A stretch of DNA of 62,526 nt from Lentisphaeria bacterium. Its GTDB lineage: Bacteria; Verrucomicrobiota; Lentisphaeria; Victivallales; Victivallaceae. The position numbers were made by a program, and so were the translations under genes. Location of the stretch: NCBI GenBank assembly GCA_017507125.1, contig JAFWBQ010000119.1, positions 1 to 62,526 of the forward strand. The letters are read 5' to 3'. Shown here in pieces: positions 54,983 through 62,526 of the stretch. Under the pieces are notes generated by a model. That model saw only the letters and a program-made list of their open reading frames with translations. It was not told the origin of the DNA and ran no database searches. Positions within the stretch are counted from its first letter, which is position 1. Each line of letters begins with the position of its first letter.

Positions 54983-55888
54983 ATGAAAAAATCGAAAGAA
55001 AAGAGTACTGCCTCAGGAAGACTTTTCACGCTGATTGAACTGTTGGTTACTGCTGCACGGCAGAACTGTTTTTCTGAATTTAAAAATTACACATCCTTAC
55101 GCCCGTCAGGGCGCGCTTCACGCTTTTTTGACAACGGTCAAAAAAGCTCTTCACATCTTCACATCTTCACTCAATCAGCGTTCACGCTGATTGAACTGCT
55201 GGTTGTGATCGCTATCATCGCCATTCTTGCCGCCATGCTTCTGCCTGCTTTGCAGCAGGCGCGGGAGCGTGCCAACTCCTCAAAGTGCTCCAACAACTTT
55301 CAGGAAGCCGGCAGGGCGCTTTCCTTTTACGGCACGGACAATAAAGACTTCATGCCTATGATGGGTTCCATCGTATTCCTTTCCCCCAGCGGCGATATGA
55401 AAAACTACTGGCCGGGAATCACCTCAAAGATCTACTTCGGAATGATCCGTGCAAGCAGTTCCTCCACCGCCGTGCTGAGATCACCTTATGCCTGTCCCTC
55501 AGCGATGCCTGACTCTGAAGCCTATACCTGGACGGAAAGCACCAGACAATATTGCACCATGGGATATAATTTCAACTTTTCAGACACCTACTCACGGGCA
55601 GACAAAACACCGGCGCTGAGAAAGATTTCAGCGTGGCGCTATCCTTCACGGCTGCTTACTATGGGGGAATCCATTACAGTGGGCATCTATTATTACGCTT
55701 TTTCCAGCACGACCTATGATGCGACTCAGAAAAAGATGAAGATACGCCACAATGGAAAAGCGACCATCCTTTTCGGCGACGGACACATTTCACGGCTTGC
55801 TTTTGCAGAGATCCCGGATGAGAAATATTACAGCTGTTACAAAAAAGCGTTCTGGCATCCTCTGAGCCCGACACCGGCTTGGAGATAG
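54983..55888 (+). CDS. Pseudopilin-like protein with duplicated FTLIELL and leader insert
   Basis: A 301-residue prepilin-like protein. FTLIELL at residue 15 is followed by 45 residues encoded by a hairpin element and then a second FTLIELL at residue 67 with the full [24 protein letters not shown] helix. The tail has an exact H-x9-DG ([14 protein letters not shown]). The start follows a GAAGGATTTTTGCAATC leader. It is first of three pseudopilins in a row that precede a LamG-like and a DUF4838 gene, which suggests minor pseudopilins dedicated to exporting those products, an inference. Confidence 0.87.
   Translation: MKKSKEKSTASGRLFTLIELLVTAARQNCFSEFKNYTSLRPSGRASRFFDNGQKSSSHLHIFTQSAFTLIELLVVIAIIAILAAMLLPALQQARERANSSKCSNNFQEAGRALSFYGTDNKDFMPMMGSIVFLSPSGDMKNYWPGITSKIYFGMIRASSSSTAVLRSPYACPSAMPDSEAYTWTESTRQYCTMGYNFNFSDTYSRADKTPALRKISAWRYPSRLLTMGESITVGIYYYAFSSTTYDATQKKMKIRHNGKATILFGDGHISRLAFAEIPDEKYYSCYKKAFWHPLSPTPAWR
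55048..55194 (+). repeat. In-frame hairpin element, copy C
   Basis: Hairpins CGCCC-GTCA-GGGCG (55100-55113), GCTTTTTTGAC-AACG-GTCAAAAAAGC (55132-55157, eleven-base perfect stem) and TCAATCAGCG-TTCA-CGCTGATTGA (55171-55194), joined by CTTCAC linkers. FTLIELL copies start at 55025 and 55181, 156 bases apart. Confidence 0.87.
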
Positions 55889-55913
55889 AGATAAAGAAGG
55901 GAGCTTATCGGTT

Positions 55914-56768
55914 ATGAAAAAAATTTGTAAAAATTACACGTTTCAGAGTGCGGCAGGATTGCATTTTTTCACCTTGATCGAACTTCTGGTGAAAAGATCC
56001 CATCTCTGCTGTGATCGTGTTTACGGCAAAGAAGAAGGTCTTTCGCCTGCCCATGGGCAGGTGAAGCTGTACAGCTTCACCTTAATAGAGCTTCTTGTCG
56101 TTATTGCCATCATCGCCATTCTTGCCGCCATGCTTCTGCCTGCTTTGCAGCAGGCACGGGAGCGTGCCAAAACCACCAGCTGTATCAACAATCTGAAGAC
56201 TGTGGGGGTGGCAGTGCACGACTACGCCGCCGACTTCAAAGGACACTTCCCCGGTGCCATTGTGGGAAATATCTCCATGCTGGCGCCTGACGGACATCTT
56301 CACAGCTTCACCCGGTTCGGACACGCTATGATGCGCTACCTGCCCGGTGCCAAGATGGTCTGGTGGAAGGAGTATTCCAACTACGGATTCCAGAAAAACA
56401 ACCCTCTGAAGTGTCCCTCTGACAGACGGCGGGAGATTCATTACAAGGGCGCCGGACACTATTACTCCTATGGAACCAACTACTATACCTCCTGGCATCT
56501 GACAAATTACAATATGCAGAAAATAGATAAGATAAAACGTCCCTCCCAGATCATCTATCTGACTGAGATCCTTGATCTTGTCAACTTCTGCTCTACCTTT
56601 TCCGCCAACACTTTTCCCTTCAGTCCCACTTATGCTCCTGAAGGCGACCGTGTTGAGTTCCGCCATAACAACTCCACCAATGCTCTTTTCTGTGATCTGC
56701 ATGTGGCAAACATGCCTTTTGGCAAACTTTATAACTCCGGGCAGAAATACACCTATATCAAGCCCTGA
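55914..56768 (+). CDS. Pseudopilin-like protein with duplicated FTLIELL and a different insert
   Basis: A 284-residue prepilin-like protein. FTLIELL appears at residue 19 and again at residue 55, where it leads into [21 protein letters not shown]. The 29-residue insert ([16 protein letters not shown] and on) shares no sequence with the inserts of the other genes but also ends in palindromes over the FT codons. The tail has [13 protein letters not shown], an H-x9-D motif with Leu for Gly. It lies 25 bases after the first pseudopilin of the cluster. Confidence 0.85.
   Translation: MKKICKNYTFQSAAGLHFFTLIELLVKRSHLCCDRVYGKEEGLSPAHGQVKLYSFTLIELLVVIAIIAILAAMLLPALQQARERAKTTSCINNLKTVGVAVHDYAADFKGHFPGAIVGNISMLAPDGHLHSFTRFGHAMMRYLPGAKMVWWKEYSNYGFQKNNPLKCPSDRRREIHYKGAGHYYSYGTNYYTSWHLTNYNMQKIDKIKRPSQIIYLTEILDLVNFCSTFSANTFPFSPTYAPEGDRVEFRHNNSTNALFCDLHVANMPFGKLYNSGQKYTYIKP
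55989..56082 (+). repeat. Leader insert with overlapping palindromes, copy D
   Basis: Two palindromes overlap: CCTGCCCATGGGCAGG (56046-56061) and a 24-base perfect palindrome at 56059-56082 with halves AGGTGAAGCTGT and ACAGCTTCACCT. The second half contains the TTCACC (Phe-Thr) codons of the second FTLIELL. The GTGAAGC linker motif of the other elements is present. Copy-to-copy distance is 108 bases (55968 to 56076). Confidence 0.75.
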
Positions 56769-56799
56769 CACCACAAAACATAAATTAATTGAGGGTCCT

Positions 56800-57657
56800 A
56801 TGCTAAAAAAAAATCAACCGGTACCGCGTTTTTTCACCCTGATCGAACTGTTTGTTACTGCTGCACGACAGAATTGTTTGTCTAAATTTAAAAATTACAC
56901 ATCCTTACGCCCGTCAGGGCGCACTTCACGTTTGCCAGAGGCAAACTCTTCACATCTTCACATCTTCACTCAATCAGCGTTTACGCTGATTGAACTGTTG
57001 GTCGTTATTGCCATCATCGCCATTCTTGCTGCCATGCTGCTGCCTGCCTTGCAGCAGGCGCGGGAGCGTGCCAAATCCATCTCGTGCGTCAACCACCTGA
57101 AAAATCTGGGAACTGCCTCTTTGCAGTACGGCGATGACAGCACCAACTACATACCTTTCGGCTACGATCAGAGCAAGAACGGATATGACGGCTACGGCAC
57201 CCCCGCCCAGCCTTTGTGGTACATCCGTCTGGGACCCTACATGGGGATCCGGCGGAGCGAACTCCCCAACAAACATTACTGGGAGTTTCCCAACCCCCTT
57301 GATAGACATAAAATCATCCGCTGCCCAAGTTTGTGCCGTCAGGCGAATGCCAACCTTTACAGTATCAATATGCACCTGGGATTGAAAGCTCAGGCCAATG
57401 GAACTTTGCAGAATCCGAAATTTGCTCATGTCATATTCCCCTCGCGGCGCTTTTTCATCATGGATGTCTCTGTGCTTTACTCCCACTCTTTCAACCCTCA
57501 GAACAATATCTTTACCTCCCGTCACAACGGAGGCGGAAACATTGTTACTTTCGACGGCAATGTGATCTCAAGAAAAGAGAACCACGCCTACACCATGGGG
57601 AACCGTTTCTGGAATACACCCTTTGACAACTTCAGCCAAAAGCTCATTTACGAATAA
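56800..57657 (+). CDS. Pseudopilin-like protein with duplicated FTLIELL and leader insert
   Basis: A 285-residue prepilin-like protein starting [18 protein letters not shown] at residue 12 is followed by an element-encoded segment and a second FTLIELL at residue 61 with the [24 protein letters not shown] helix. The tail has an exact H-x9-DG ([14 protein letters not shown]). The frame is open further upstream inside the previous gene; ATG 56800 is chosen because it lies just past that gene's stop (GAGGGTCCT ribosome region) and gives the basic leader expected. Its insert is nearly identical to that of the gene at 54983, while the C-terminal domains differ widely. Confidence 0.86.
   Translation: MLKKNQPVPRFFTLIELFVTAARQNCLSKFKNYTSLRPSGRTSRLPEANSSHLHIFTQSAFTLIELLVVIAIIAILAAMLLPALQQARERAKSISCVNHLKNLGTASLQYGDDSTNYIPFGYDQSKNGYDGYGTPAQPLWYIRLGPYMGIRRSELPNKHYWEFPNPLDRHKIIRCPSLCRQANANLYSINMHLGLKAQANGTLQNPKFAHVIFPSRRFFIMDVSVLYSHSFNPQNNIFTSRHNGGGNIVTFDGNVISRKENHAYTMGNRFWNTPFDNFSQKLIYE
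56854..56993 (+). repeat. In-frame hairpin element, copy E
   Basis: Hairpins CGCCC-GTCA-GGGCG (56908-56921), GTTTGCC-AGA-GGCAAAC (56930-56946) and TCAATCAGCG-TTTA-CGCTGATTGA (56970-56993), joined by CTTCAC linkers. FTLIELL copies start at 56833 and 56980, 147 bases apart. Confidence 0.87.
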
Positions 57658-57672
57658 AGGAAAAGTTTCCTT

Positions 57673-58737
57673 ATGAAAAAAGTTTTTTTTGTGTTTGCGC
57701 TTTCAGGGGTTTTTAGCCTTTGCGGCGGTTCATCGTGGAAGAGTGCCGTCACTTTGCGCTGCACCTTTGAAGATCAGCTGCCCCAAGGGGTCAAGGCTGT
57801 GGGGGAGTTCCGCAGTGTGCCCGGTATTTCAGGAAAAGGCGCCCGTTTCAACCGGGCCGGCTGGAACAATATCTATTACTTTGCCGTCAAGCCCTCTGCC
57901 GCAGGAGCTGTGGCGGTGTGCCCGGCACTTTCTGTGGTCCGGGGCAACAGTGTTTCCTTTTCCGCCAGGGGCAGGGGGAAAATGGTGTTGACGCTCCGCA
58001 GCGGCGCTAAAACGGAAAAACGCACCATCAAGGTGGACTCCAAAGAGTGGCGTTTTTACAACACGGTTTTTACGGCTCCTGAAAATCTGGGGACGGTGGT
58101 CTTCAAGGCGGAAATGATCCAGTGGAAAGAGCCTCAAGTTACCTCCGGCTGGGAACTCCCTGCCGTGTATGCCCCGTTCCGCAAAGTGGTTCCCGGATGC
58201 TATCTTGAAATAGATCCCGCCAAAAAGTACCTTGATCTTGACCGGGGCGCCTTTGCCCTCTGGATCAAGACCCCCTATCTCAACAGCAAAGCCGCCATGG
58301 ATCATATCGGCATTTTCGGCATTGACCACGCCCTGAAACCTGTCAAACGCCACCCGGATCAGCAGATCTTCTGCATGACCGCCTGGAACGGCAGAAACTT
58401 TTCCGCCTACCGCATGGCGGAAACGGGCAAGGGAAACTGCTCAGTGACTCTGCCCCTTACCGAGTTCGAGTTCAAAAAAGATGAGTGGCACCATATTCTT
58501 TTCAACTGGGAGCGAAAAGGGAAGGAGCTTTTCATAGAACTTTATGTTGACGGCGGAAAAATCAAGCTCCACACCAGTTGTCCCTACGGAAAAGACAAAT
58601 CTGTAAAACGCATCACCGCAGGATACAGCGACTACGCTCATCTCAACGGCGACGCCGATGATCTGGTGATCTTCAAACGTCCCCTGACACCACAGGAGGC
58701 AAAGGAACTTTACAACGCAAGAGGCAACTGGAAATGA
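57673..58737 (+). CDS. Secreted LamG-like (concanavalin-type) protein
   Basis: Exported protein, 354 residues, with a signal peptide (MKKVFFVFALSGVFSLCGG; the Cys at 17 could make it a lipoprotein, but the lipobox is poor). The rest looks like a laminin-G/pentraxin-type beta-sandwich: FALWIKTPYL near 195, WHHILFNWERKGKELFIELYVDG near 275 and the typical closing DADDLVIFKRPLTPQEAKELYN. Such domains bind glycans. It follows the pseudopilin trio after 15 bases and overlaps the next DUF4838 gene by four bases, so the two are translated together. Confidence 0.78.
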   Translation: MKKVFFVFALSGVFSLCGGSSWKSAVTLRCTFEDQLPQGVKAVGEFRSVPGISGKGARFNRAGWNNIYYFAVKPSAAGAVAVCPALSVVRGNSVSFSARGRGKMVLTLRSGAKTEKRTIKVDSKEWRFYNTVFTAPENLGTVVFKAEMIQWKEPQVTSGWELPAVYAPFRKVVPGCYLEIDPAKKYLDLDRGAFALWIKTPYLNSKAAMDHIGIFGIDHALKPVKRHPDQQIFCMTAWNGRNFSAYRMAETGKGNCSVTLPLTEFEFKKDEWHHILFNWERKGKELFIELYVDGGKIKLHTSCPYGKDKSVKRITAGYSDYAHLNGDADDLVIFKRPLTPQEAKELYNARGNWK

Positions 58738-61130
58738 AAAAACTCTTTCTCTTTTTTACGGCGCTGACTTTCGCATTTCTGAGCGCGGCTCCTCTGGAGA
58801 TCGTGGTCAACGGCACTTCGCAATATGTGATCGTTGTCCCCGAAAAATCACTCCCCGGTCCCCGCGAGGCGGCAAAGGAACTGCAGTATCTCATACATCG
58901 TGCCACAGGGGCAAAGCTCCCCATCGTCACCTCTCAGGGAACGCGCAGGGCGATCATCCTTTCAAGCGGCAAAGGTCTTGCTCCTGAGTCCTTCAAAATC
59001 ACCACTTCCAACGGTGATCTTCACATTACAGGCGACGACGGCTCAGGGAACCCCCGCCGCTTCGCCCATACAGAATACAACCGCGCCGGAACCTGGTTCG
59101 GCGTCAATTATATCGCTGAACGCTTTCTCAACTTCCGCCACTTCTTCCCCGGAGAGGCAGGGATCTGGCTGCCCCGGAAAAAAAATCTGACCATTCCCGA
59201 ACTGAATGTCACTTCTGCTCCCAAAATGGTCTACCGCAACTTTACCATCTGGTATCATGTGCCCGATAAAAAGTTCCGCGTTGATATGGATCTGTGGAAA
59301 CGGCGCGCCGGACTGGGGGAGAGTCTCGGGTGGTACAACAATCACATGTGGCGCTATATCCTGCCCCCTGAAAAGTATCTTGACAAACATCCCGAATGGT
59401 TCGCCATGCTCAACGGCAGACGGAGCAGAGAGATCTTTTACAAGGATGAAGGTCTCAAGATCTGCACTTCAAATATGGAGGCACTCAAAGAGTTTGCCCG
59501 GGTTTCCGTTGAGCGCGCCCGCAAGTCAAAGAGCCGTTACGTTTCCATCACTCCCAACGACGGGATCCGTTTCTGCGAGTGCCCCGAATGTACAAAAGAT
59601 GATATCAAAAACAGTGACGGCTCCGTCAATATGTCCAACCGCATCTTTCTTTACGCCAATCGTCTGGCAGAGATGATCACAAAGGAACTCCCCCATGTGA
59701 AGATTTCCATGCTGGCTTACAGTCACTATAAAAAGGCGCCTTCAAAGATCCGGAAACTTCATCCTGCCATTGAACTTATGTATGTTTACAATGAGGCAGA
59801 TAGTGCCTATCATTTCCCCGAAAAGCGCGCAGAGATCAAAAACGATATGAAAGAGTGGCTCAAGATCGTCCCCACATTGTATTTTTACAACACGCCGGGA
59901 AGTCCGCTCCACCTGCCCCTTGTGAATATTGAGAATCTGAAAAATCTTTACGCCGACCTTGCAGAACTGGGGATCAAAGGATATGCCATTGAGAACTTTG
60001 AAAGTTTCTGGAGCTCCGGCATCAATAATTACCTTTACGCCCGCATGAGTTCCGATCCCGGGGCTGACTTTGACTCTCTCTACACCGATGCTCTGAAAAA
60101 GTGCTACGGCAGGGTTGCCGCCCCCCTGGTGCGCGCCTGTCACAAGGATATCAGCGCAGGCAGAAAAAAGTATCAGCTCCACAGCCGGAAAAAACCTGTG
60201 GACTACCGCTCGCGCCTTGCTGTTATGCTGGATCTCTGCTGGAACGACCTCTATGAGAAACATTACAAAAAACTTGAAGAGGCTGTGAAGAAAACGCCTG
60301 AACCGGGGCAGAAAAAGCGTCTGGAAATGCTCTTGTCAAACTTGAAGTATGTGAAAATGACCCTTGATCTTCACCGTGAAACCAAAAAGATCCTTGCCGC
60401 AGTCAATCCCTCCTCCGCCGACGCCGCCCGGGTGGTGAAACTGGCTGAGGAACGGAAAAAATACATTCTGCAAATCAGCAAACGCCACCCTGAGGTGGTT
60501 CCTGCAGGAGTGGCAAATCAGGAAAAGTGGTACCGGCTGCCCTTTGATCCTGAGATGCTGAAAAAACAGCTCCTGAGCAAAAAGCCCCCCTTTATCATGG
60601 TGGCATACGGCAAGGATTATCCTCAGAAAGCAGTGATTGCCCGTGAAGCCGAAAACGGCGCTCCGGTGAAGGTCAAAGGTCACTGCTCTTTGAAAGGGGA
60701 TGAGAAAGCCCTTGTGATAGATGTGCGTATGGAGGAGCCTCTCATGAAAGAGATCAACGACAGCAGGATCCGCCCCAACTCCGACGTCTGGGAGGATAAC
60801 TGCGTGGATATCTTCTTTGATCCCAACTGCACCGGGAAAAATCTCATCCACCTTATTGCCAACTCCAAAGGGACTCTCTACGCCTCAAAAGAAGGAGTGA
60901 AAAAGTGGACACACAAAATCACTGTCACTGCGAAAGCTGCCAAAGAGAGCTGGAGCGTGCAGATCCGGATCCCCTGGGAGGATCTGGGAGGCAGACCGCC
61001 CCGGGGCACCATCTGGGGATTCAACGCAGGCAGGGTCAGAAAAACTGTCAACCCCAACGTTTACAGCTGCTGGTCCCCCACCTACGGACTTTTTCAAAAA
61101 CCTGAATTTTTCGGGCGGATCGTATTCTGA
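58734..61130 (+). CDS. Secreted DUF4838 protein with CBM9-like domain
   Basis: Exported glycosidase-like protein, 798 residues, paralogous to the gene at 4754-7672 but without the final jelly roll. Signal peptide MKKLFLFFTALTFAFLSA; GH67-N-like domain (about 20-130; REAAKELQYLIHRATGAKLP); DUF4838 core (about 140-480) with YVSITPNDGIRFCECPECTK near 265 and IENFESFWSSGINNYLYARM near 420; helical part (about 480-600); CBM9-like sandwich (about 640-798; VWEDNCVDIFFDPNC). The CECPEC cysteines match the CQCSKC pair of the paralogue and are probably a metal or disulfide site. It is coupled to the LamG-like gene. Confidence 0.82.
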   Translation: MKKLFLFFTALTFAFLSAAPLEIVVNGTSQYVIVVPEKSLPGPREAAKELQYLIHRATGAKLPIVTSQGTRRAIILSSGKGLAPESFKITTSNGDLHITGDDGSGNPRRFAHTEYNRAGTWFGVNYIAERFLNFRHFFPGEAGIWLPRKKNLTIPELNVTSAPKMVYRNFTIWYHVPDKKFRVDMDLWKRRAGLGESLGWYNNHMWRYILPPEKYLDKHPEWFAMLNGRRSREIFYKDEGLKICTSNMEALKEFARVSVERARKSKSRYVSITPNDGIRFCECPECTKDDIKNSDGSVNMSNRIFLYANRLAEMITKELPHVKISMLAYSHYKKAPSKIRKLHPAIELMYVYNEADSAYHFPEKRAEIKNDMKEWLKIVPTLYFYNTPGSPLHLPLVNIENLKNLYADLAELGIKGYAIENFESFWSSGINNYLYARMSSDPGADFDSLYTDALKKCYGRVAAPLVRACHKDISAGRKKYQLHSRKKPVDYRSRLAVMLDLCWNDLYEKHYKKLEEAVKKTPEPGQKKRLEMLLSNLKYVKMTLDLHRETKKILAAVNPSSADAARVVKLAEERKKYILQISKRHPEVVPAGVANQEKWYRLPFDPEMLKKQLLSKKPPFIMVAYGKDYPQKAVIAREAENGAPVKVKGHCSLKGDEKALVIDVRMEEPLMKEINDSRIRPNSDVWEDNCVDIFFDPNCTGKNLIHLIANSKGTLYASKEGVKKWTHKITVTAKAAKESWSVQIRIPWEDLGGRPPRGTIWGFNAGRVRKTVNPNVYSCWSPTYGLFQKPEFFGRIVF

Positions 61131-61151
61131 ACTCATAAGGAGTCTTATATC

Positions 61152-62072
61152 ATGGCAAAGATCTATTCTGACATTCTGGGCACCATCGGGAACACTCCCC
61201 TTGTGCGTATCGGCAAACTCAACACCTCCAAAGCTGAAGTCGTTGCCAAACTTGAAAGTTTCAACCCCGGCTCCAGCGCCAAGGACCGCCCCGGTCTTGC
61301 CATGATCGAAGCCGCCGAAAAAGCCGGTTTCCTCAAACCCGGCGCCCTCATCATTGAACCCACCTCCGGCAATACCGGCATCGGACTTGCCGTCGCCGCC
61401 GCTGTCAAAGGATACAAACTCTGCCTCACCATGCCCGACACCATGAGCATTGAAAGGCGGAAACTTCTGGCGGCTTACGGCGCGGAGATCGTTCTCACCC
61501 CCGGCGCCGAAGGCATGGCAGGCGCCATCGCCAAAGCTGAGGCGTTGAAACAAGCCAATCCCGGCTCTTTCATCCCTCAACAGTTCAGCAATCCTGCCAA
61601 CGCCGACGCTCATGAACGCTCCACCGGGCCTGAGATCTACGCCGACACCGACGGCGAGATCGCCGCTTTGGTGGCGGGAGTCGGCACCGGCGGCACCCTC
61701 ACCGGAACGGCACGGTTCCTCATCCGCCATGTGCCGGGAATAAAGATCGTTGCTGTTGAACCTGCTGACAGTCCCATTCTCTCAGGGGGCAAGGCGGCGC
61801 CCCACAAACTTCAGGGCATCGGCGCCAATTTCATCCCTGAGGTTCTGGAAACAAAACTCATTGACCGCGTTATCACAGTCACTTCAGAAGATGCAGGCCG
61901 CACCGCCCGTGAAGCTGCCGTCAAAGAGGGGATCCTCATGGGCATTTCAGGGGGCGCCGCCCTTTATGCCGCTCTGGAACTTGCCAAAGAACCCGCCTTT
62001 GAGAACAAAAGGATCGTGGTCATCATCCCCGACTCCGGGGAACGCTACCTTTCAACATGGCTTTTTGAGTGA
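61152..62072 (+). CDS. cysK: Cysteine synthase (O-acetylserine sulfhydrylase)
   Basis: PLP enzyme that makes cysteine from O-acetylserine and sulfide, 306 residues. SSAKDRPGLAMIEAAE (about 41-56) contains the PLP Lys, PTSGNTGIGLAVAA (about 69-82) is the substrate loop, GVGTGGTLTGTARFL (about 177-191) binds the PLP phosphate and ISGGAALYAALELA (near 265) closes the site. It follows the secreted-protein gene by 21 bases with an AAGGAG site; whether it belongs to that operon functionally is doubtful. No separate promoter is evident. Confidence 0.95.
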   Translation: MAKIYSDILGTIGNTPLVRIGKLNTSKAEVVAKLESFNPGSSAKDRPGLAMIEAAEKAGFLKPGALIIEPTSGNTGIGLAVAAAVKGYKLCLTMPDTMSIERRKLLAAYGAEIVLTPGAEGMAGAIAKAEALKQANPGSFIPQQFSNPANADAHERSTGPEIYADTDGEIAALVAGVGTGGTLTGTARFLIRHVPGIKIVAVEPADSPILSGGKAAPHKLQGIGANFIPEVLETKLIDRVITVTSEDAGRTAREAAVKEGILMGISGGAALYAALELAKEPAFENKRIVVIIPDSGERYLSTWLFE

Positions 62073-62090
62073 CTTTTGAAATTAGTTCCC

Positions 62091-62119
62091 TTGAAGAAAA
62101 GGGAATGTGGTGGTATATT
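62091..62119 (+). promoter_or_regulatory. Promoter of the isocitrate dehydrogenase gene
   Basis: TTGAAG (62091-62096), 17-base spacer, TATATT (62114-62119). The leader that follows can form an A/T-rich hairpin with arms ATGAAAATGT and ACATTTCAT. Confidence 0.65.
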
Positions 62120-62175
62120 ATGAAAATGTAATTTTTTTTAACATTTCATAACAAAAAAAAGGCGTGCATCGGATT

Positions 62176-62526
62176 ATGGCTTACGACAAGATCAAAGTTC
62201 CCGCCGGGGATAAGATTACCATTGACAAAAACGGTAAACTGCAAGTTTCTGAGAATCCTGTTGTGGGATTTATTGAAGGGGACGGGATCGGTCCTGATAT
62301 CACCAAGGCTTCCATGCACATCTGGAACGCCGCCGTTGAAAAAGCCTACGGCGGCAAAAGAAAAATCAGCTGGATGGAACTTTACGCCGGGGAAAAGGCA
62401 AACGCTGTCTACGGAAAACCCGTCTGGCTCCCCGAAGAGACCGTTGAAGCTGTTTCTGAATATCTCATCGCCATCAAAGGACCTCTGACCACCCCTATCG
62501 GCGGCGGATTCCGTTCCCTCAACGTG
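62176..62526 (+). CDS. icd: Isocitrate dehydrogenase (NADP type), N-terminal part, cut by window edge
   Basis: Oxidises isocitrate to 2-oxoglutarate. The first 117 codons are present and open to the edge. Signature segments are [20 protein letters not shown] (about 34-53), [20 protein letters not shown] (about 75-94) and [20 protein letters not shown] (about 102-117 and beyond), which match homodimeric bacterial NADP-dependent enzymes. The ATG at 62176 follows TGCATCGGATT, a weak ribosome site. The C-terminal two thirds lie outside the window. Confidence 0.92.
   Translation, partial: MAYDKIKVPAGDKITIDKNGKLQVSENPVVGFIEGDGIGPDITKASMHIWNAAVEKAYGGKRKISWMELYAGEKANAVYGKPVWLPEETVEAVSEYLIAIKGPLTTPIGGGFRSLNV

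Noticed and set aside
62073..62110. Terminator after cysK (stem TTCCCTT with AAGGGAA)
   Set aside because: No T run follows, and the stem overlaps the icd promoter, so it is not convincing as a terminator.

Overview
The window looks like a chromosomal segment of a Lentisphaerota (Victivallis-like, PVC superphylum) bacterium, probably an anaerobe of gut or sediment. The evidence is a set of short pseudopilin genes with the [16 protein letters not shown] start and an H-x9-DG tail motif, two secreted DUF4838 proteins with CBM9-like tails, a DUF4091 glycosidase-like protein, neutral-ceramidase-like proteins and many sugar isomerase / Gfo-Idh-MocA style enzymes. This assignment rests on remembered family distribution, not on a search. 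No rRNA, tRNA, CRISPR array, transposase or integrase was seen, and no stretch longer than about 300 bases lacks a gene.

Layout. 1-4.1 kb: a leftward dnaK-groES-groEL heat-shock operon (groEL cut by the window edge) with a full sigma-54 consensus promoter and a cluster of TGTG/CACA dyads upstream of dnaK. 4.1-9.2 kb: yigZ, then two leftward secreted-protein genes. 9.3-16.5 kb: GDPD, phenylacetate-CoA ligase, an uncharacterised toroid-like protein, two Hsp20 genes, a polysaccharide deacetylase, an M24-fold protein lacking usual metal ligands, and dtd. 16.7-24 kb: a secreted beta-helix protein, two pseudopilins and a giant DUF4091 protein. 24-27.4 kb: a GHL10 protein and an asparagine synthetase gene broken by one frameshift. 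27.5-35 kb: a DegT aminotransferase, three successive neutral-ceramidase homologues and a TIM-barrel isomerase. 35-45.6 kb: phosphofructokinase, another isomerase, a flippase-like membrane protein, an MTHFR-like protein, a phosphatase, an oxidoreductase, an AEC transporter, SpoU, NAD kinase and a QueD-like protein.

45.6-50.7 kb: a leftward, translationally coupled six-gene operon: a membrane protein, a pseudopilin, an ABC ATPase and permease, a BlaI-type repressor and a BlaR1-type M56 protease. Two ATTACA-N2-TGTAAT operators lie over its promoter, so it reads as a self-regulated proteolytic-signalling module. 50.7-54.8 kb: etfB-etfA-glcD-araC, an electron-bifurcating lactate/hydroxyacid oxidation operon. 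54.9-62.1 kb: three pseudopilins, a LamG-like protein, a second DUF4838 protein and cysK. The window ends inside an isocitrate dehydrogenase gene.

The most unusual signal is in the pseudopilin genes. Five of six carry a second copy of the FTLIELL codons, with an in-frame insert between the copies. Four inserts are members of one DNA element built from hairpins joined by CTTCAC (GTGAAG) linkers. Its last hairpin uses the pilin TLIE codons as one arm. Stem sequences differ between copies but keep pairing, and every copy-to-copy distance (156, 156, 147, 147 and 108 bases) is a multiple of three. The fifth gene has an unrelated insert ending in a 24-base perfect palindrome over the same codons. 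Promoters follow an even pattern, TTGNNN-17-TATATT or TATCTT, in front of most transcription units.
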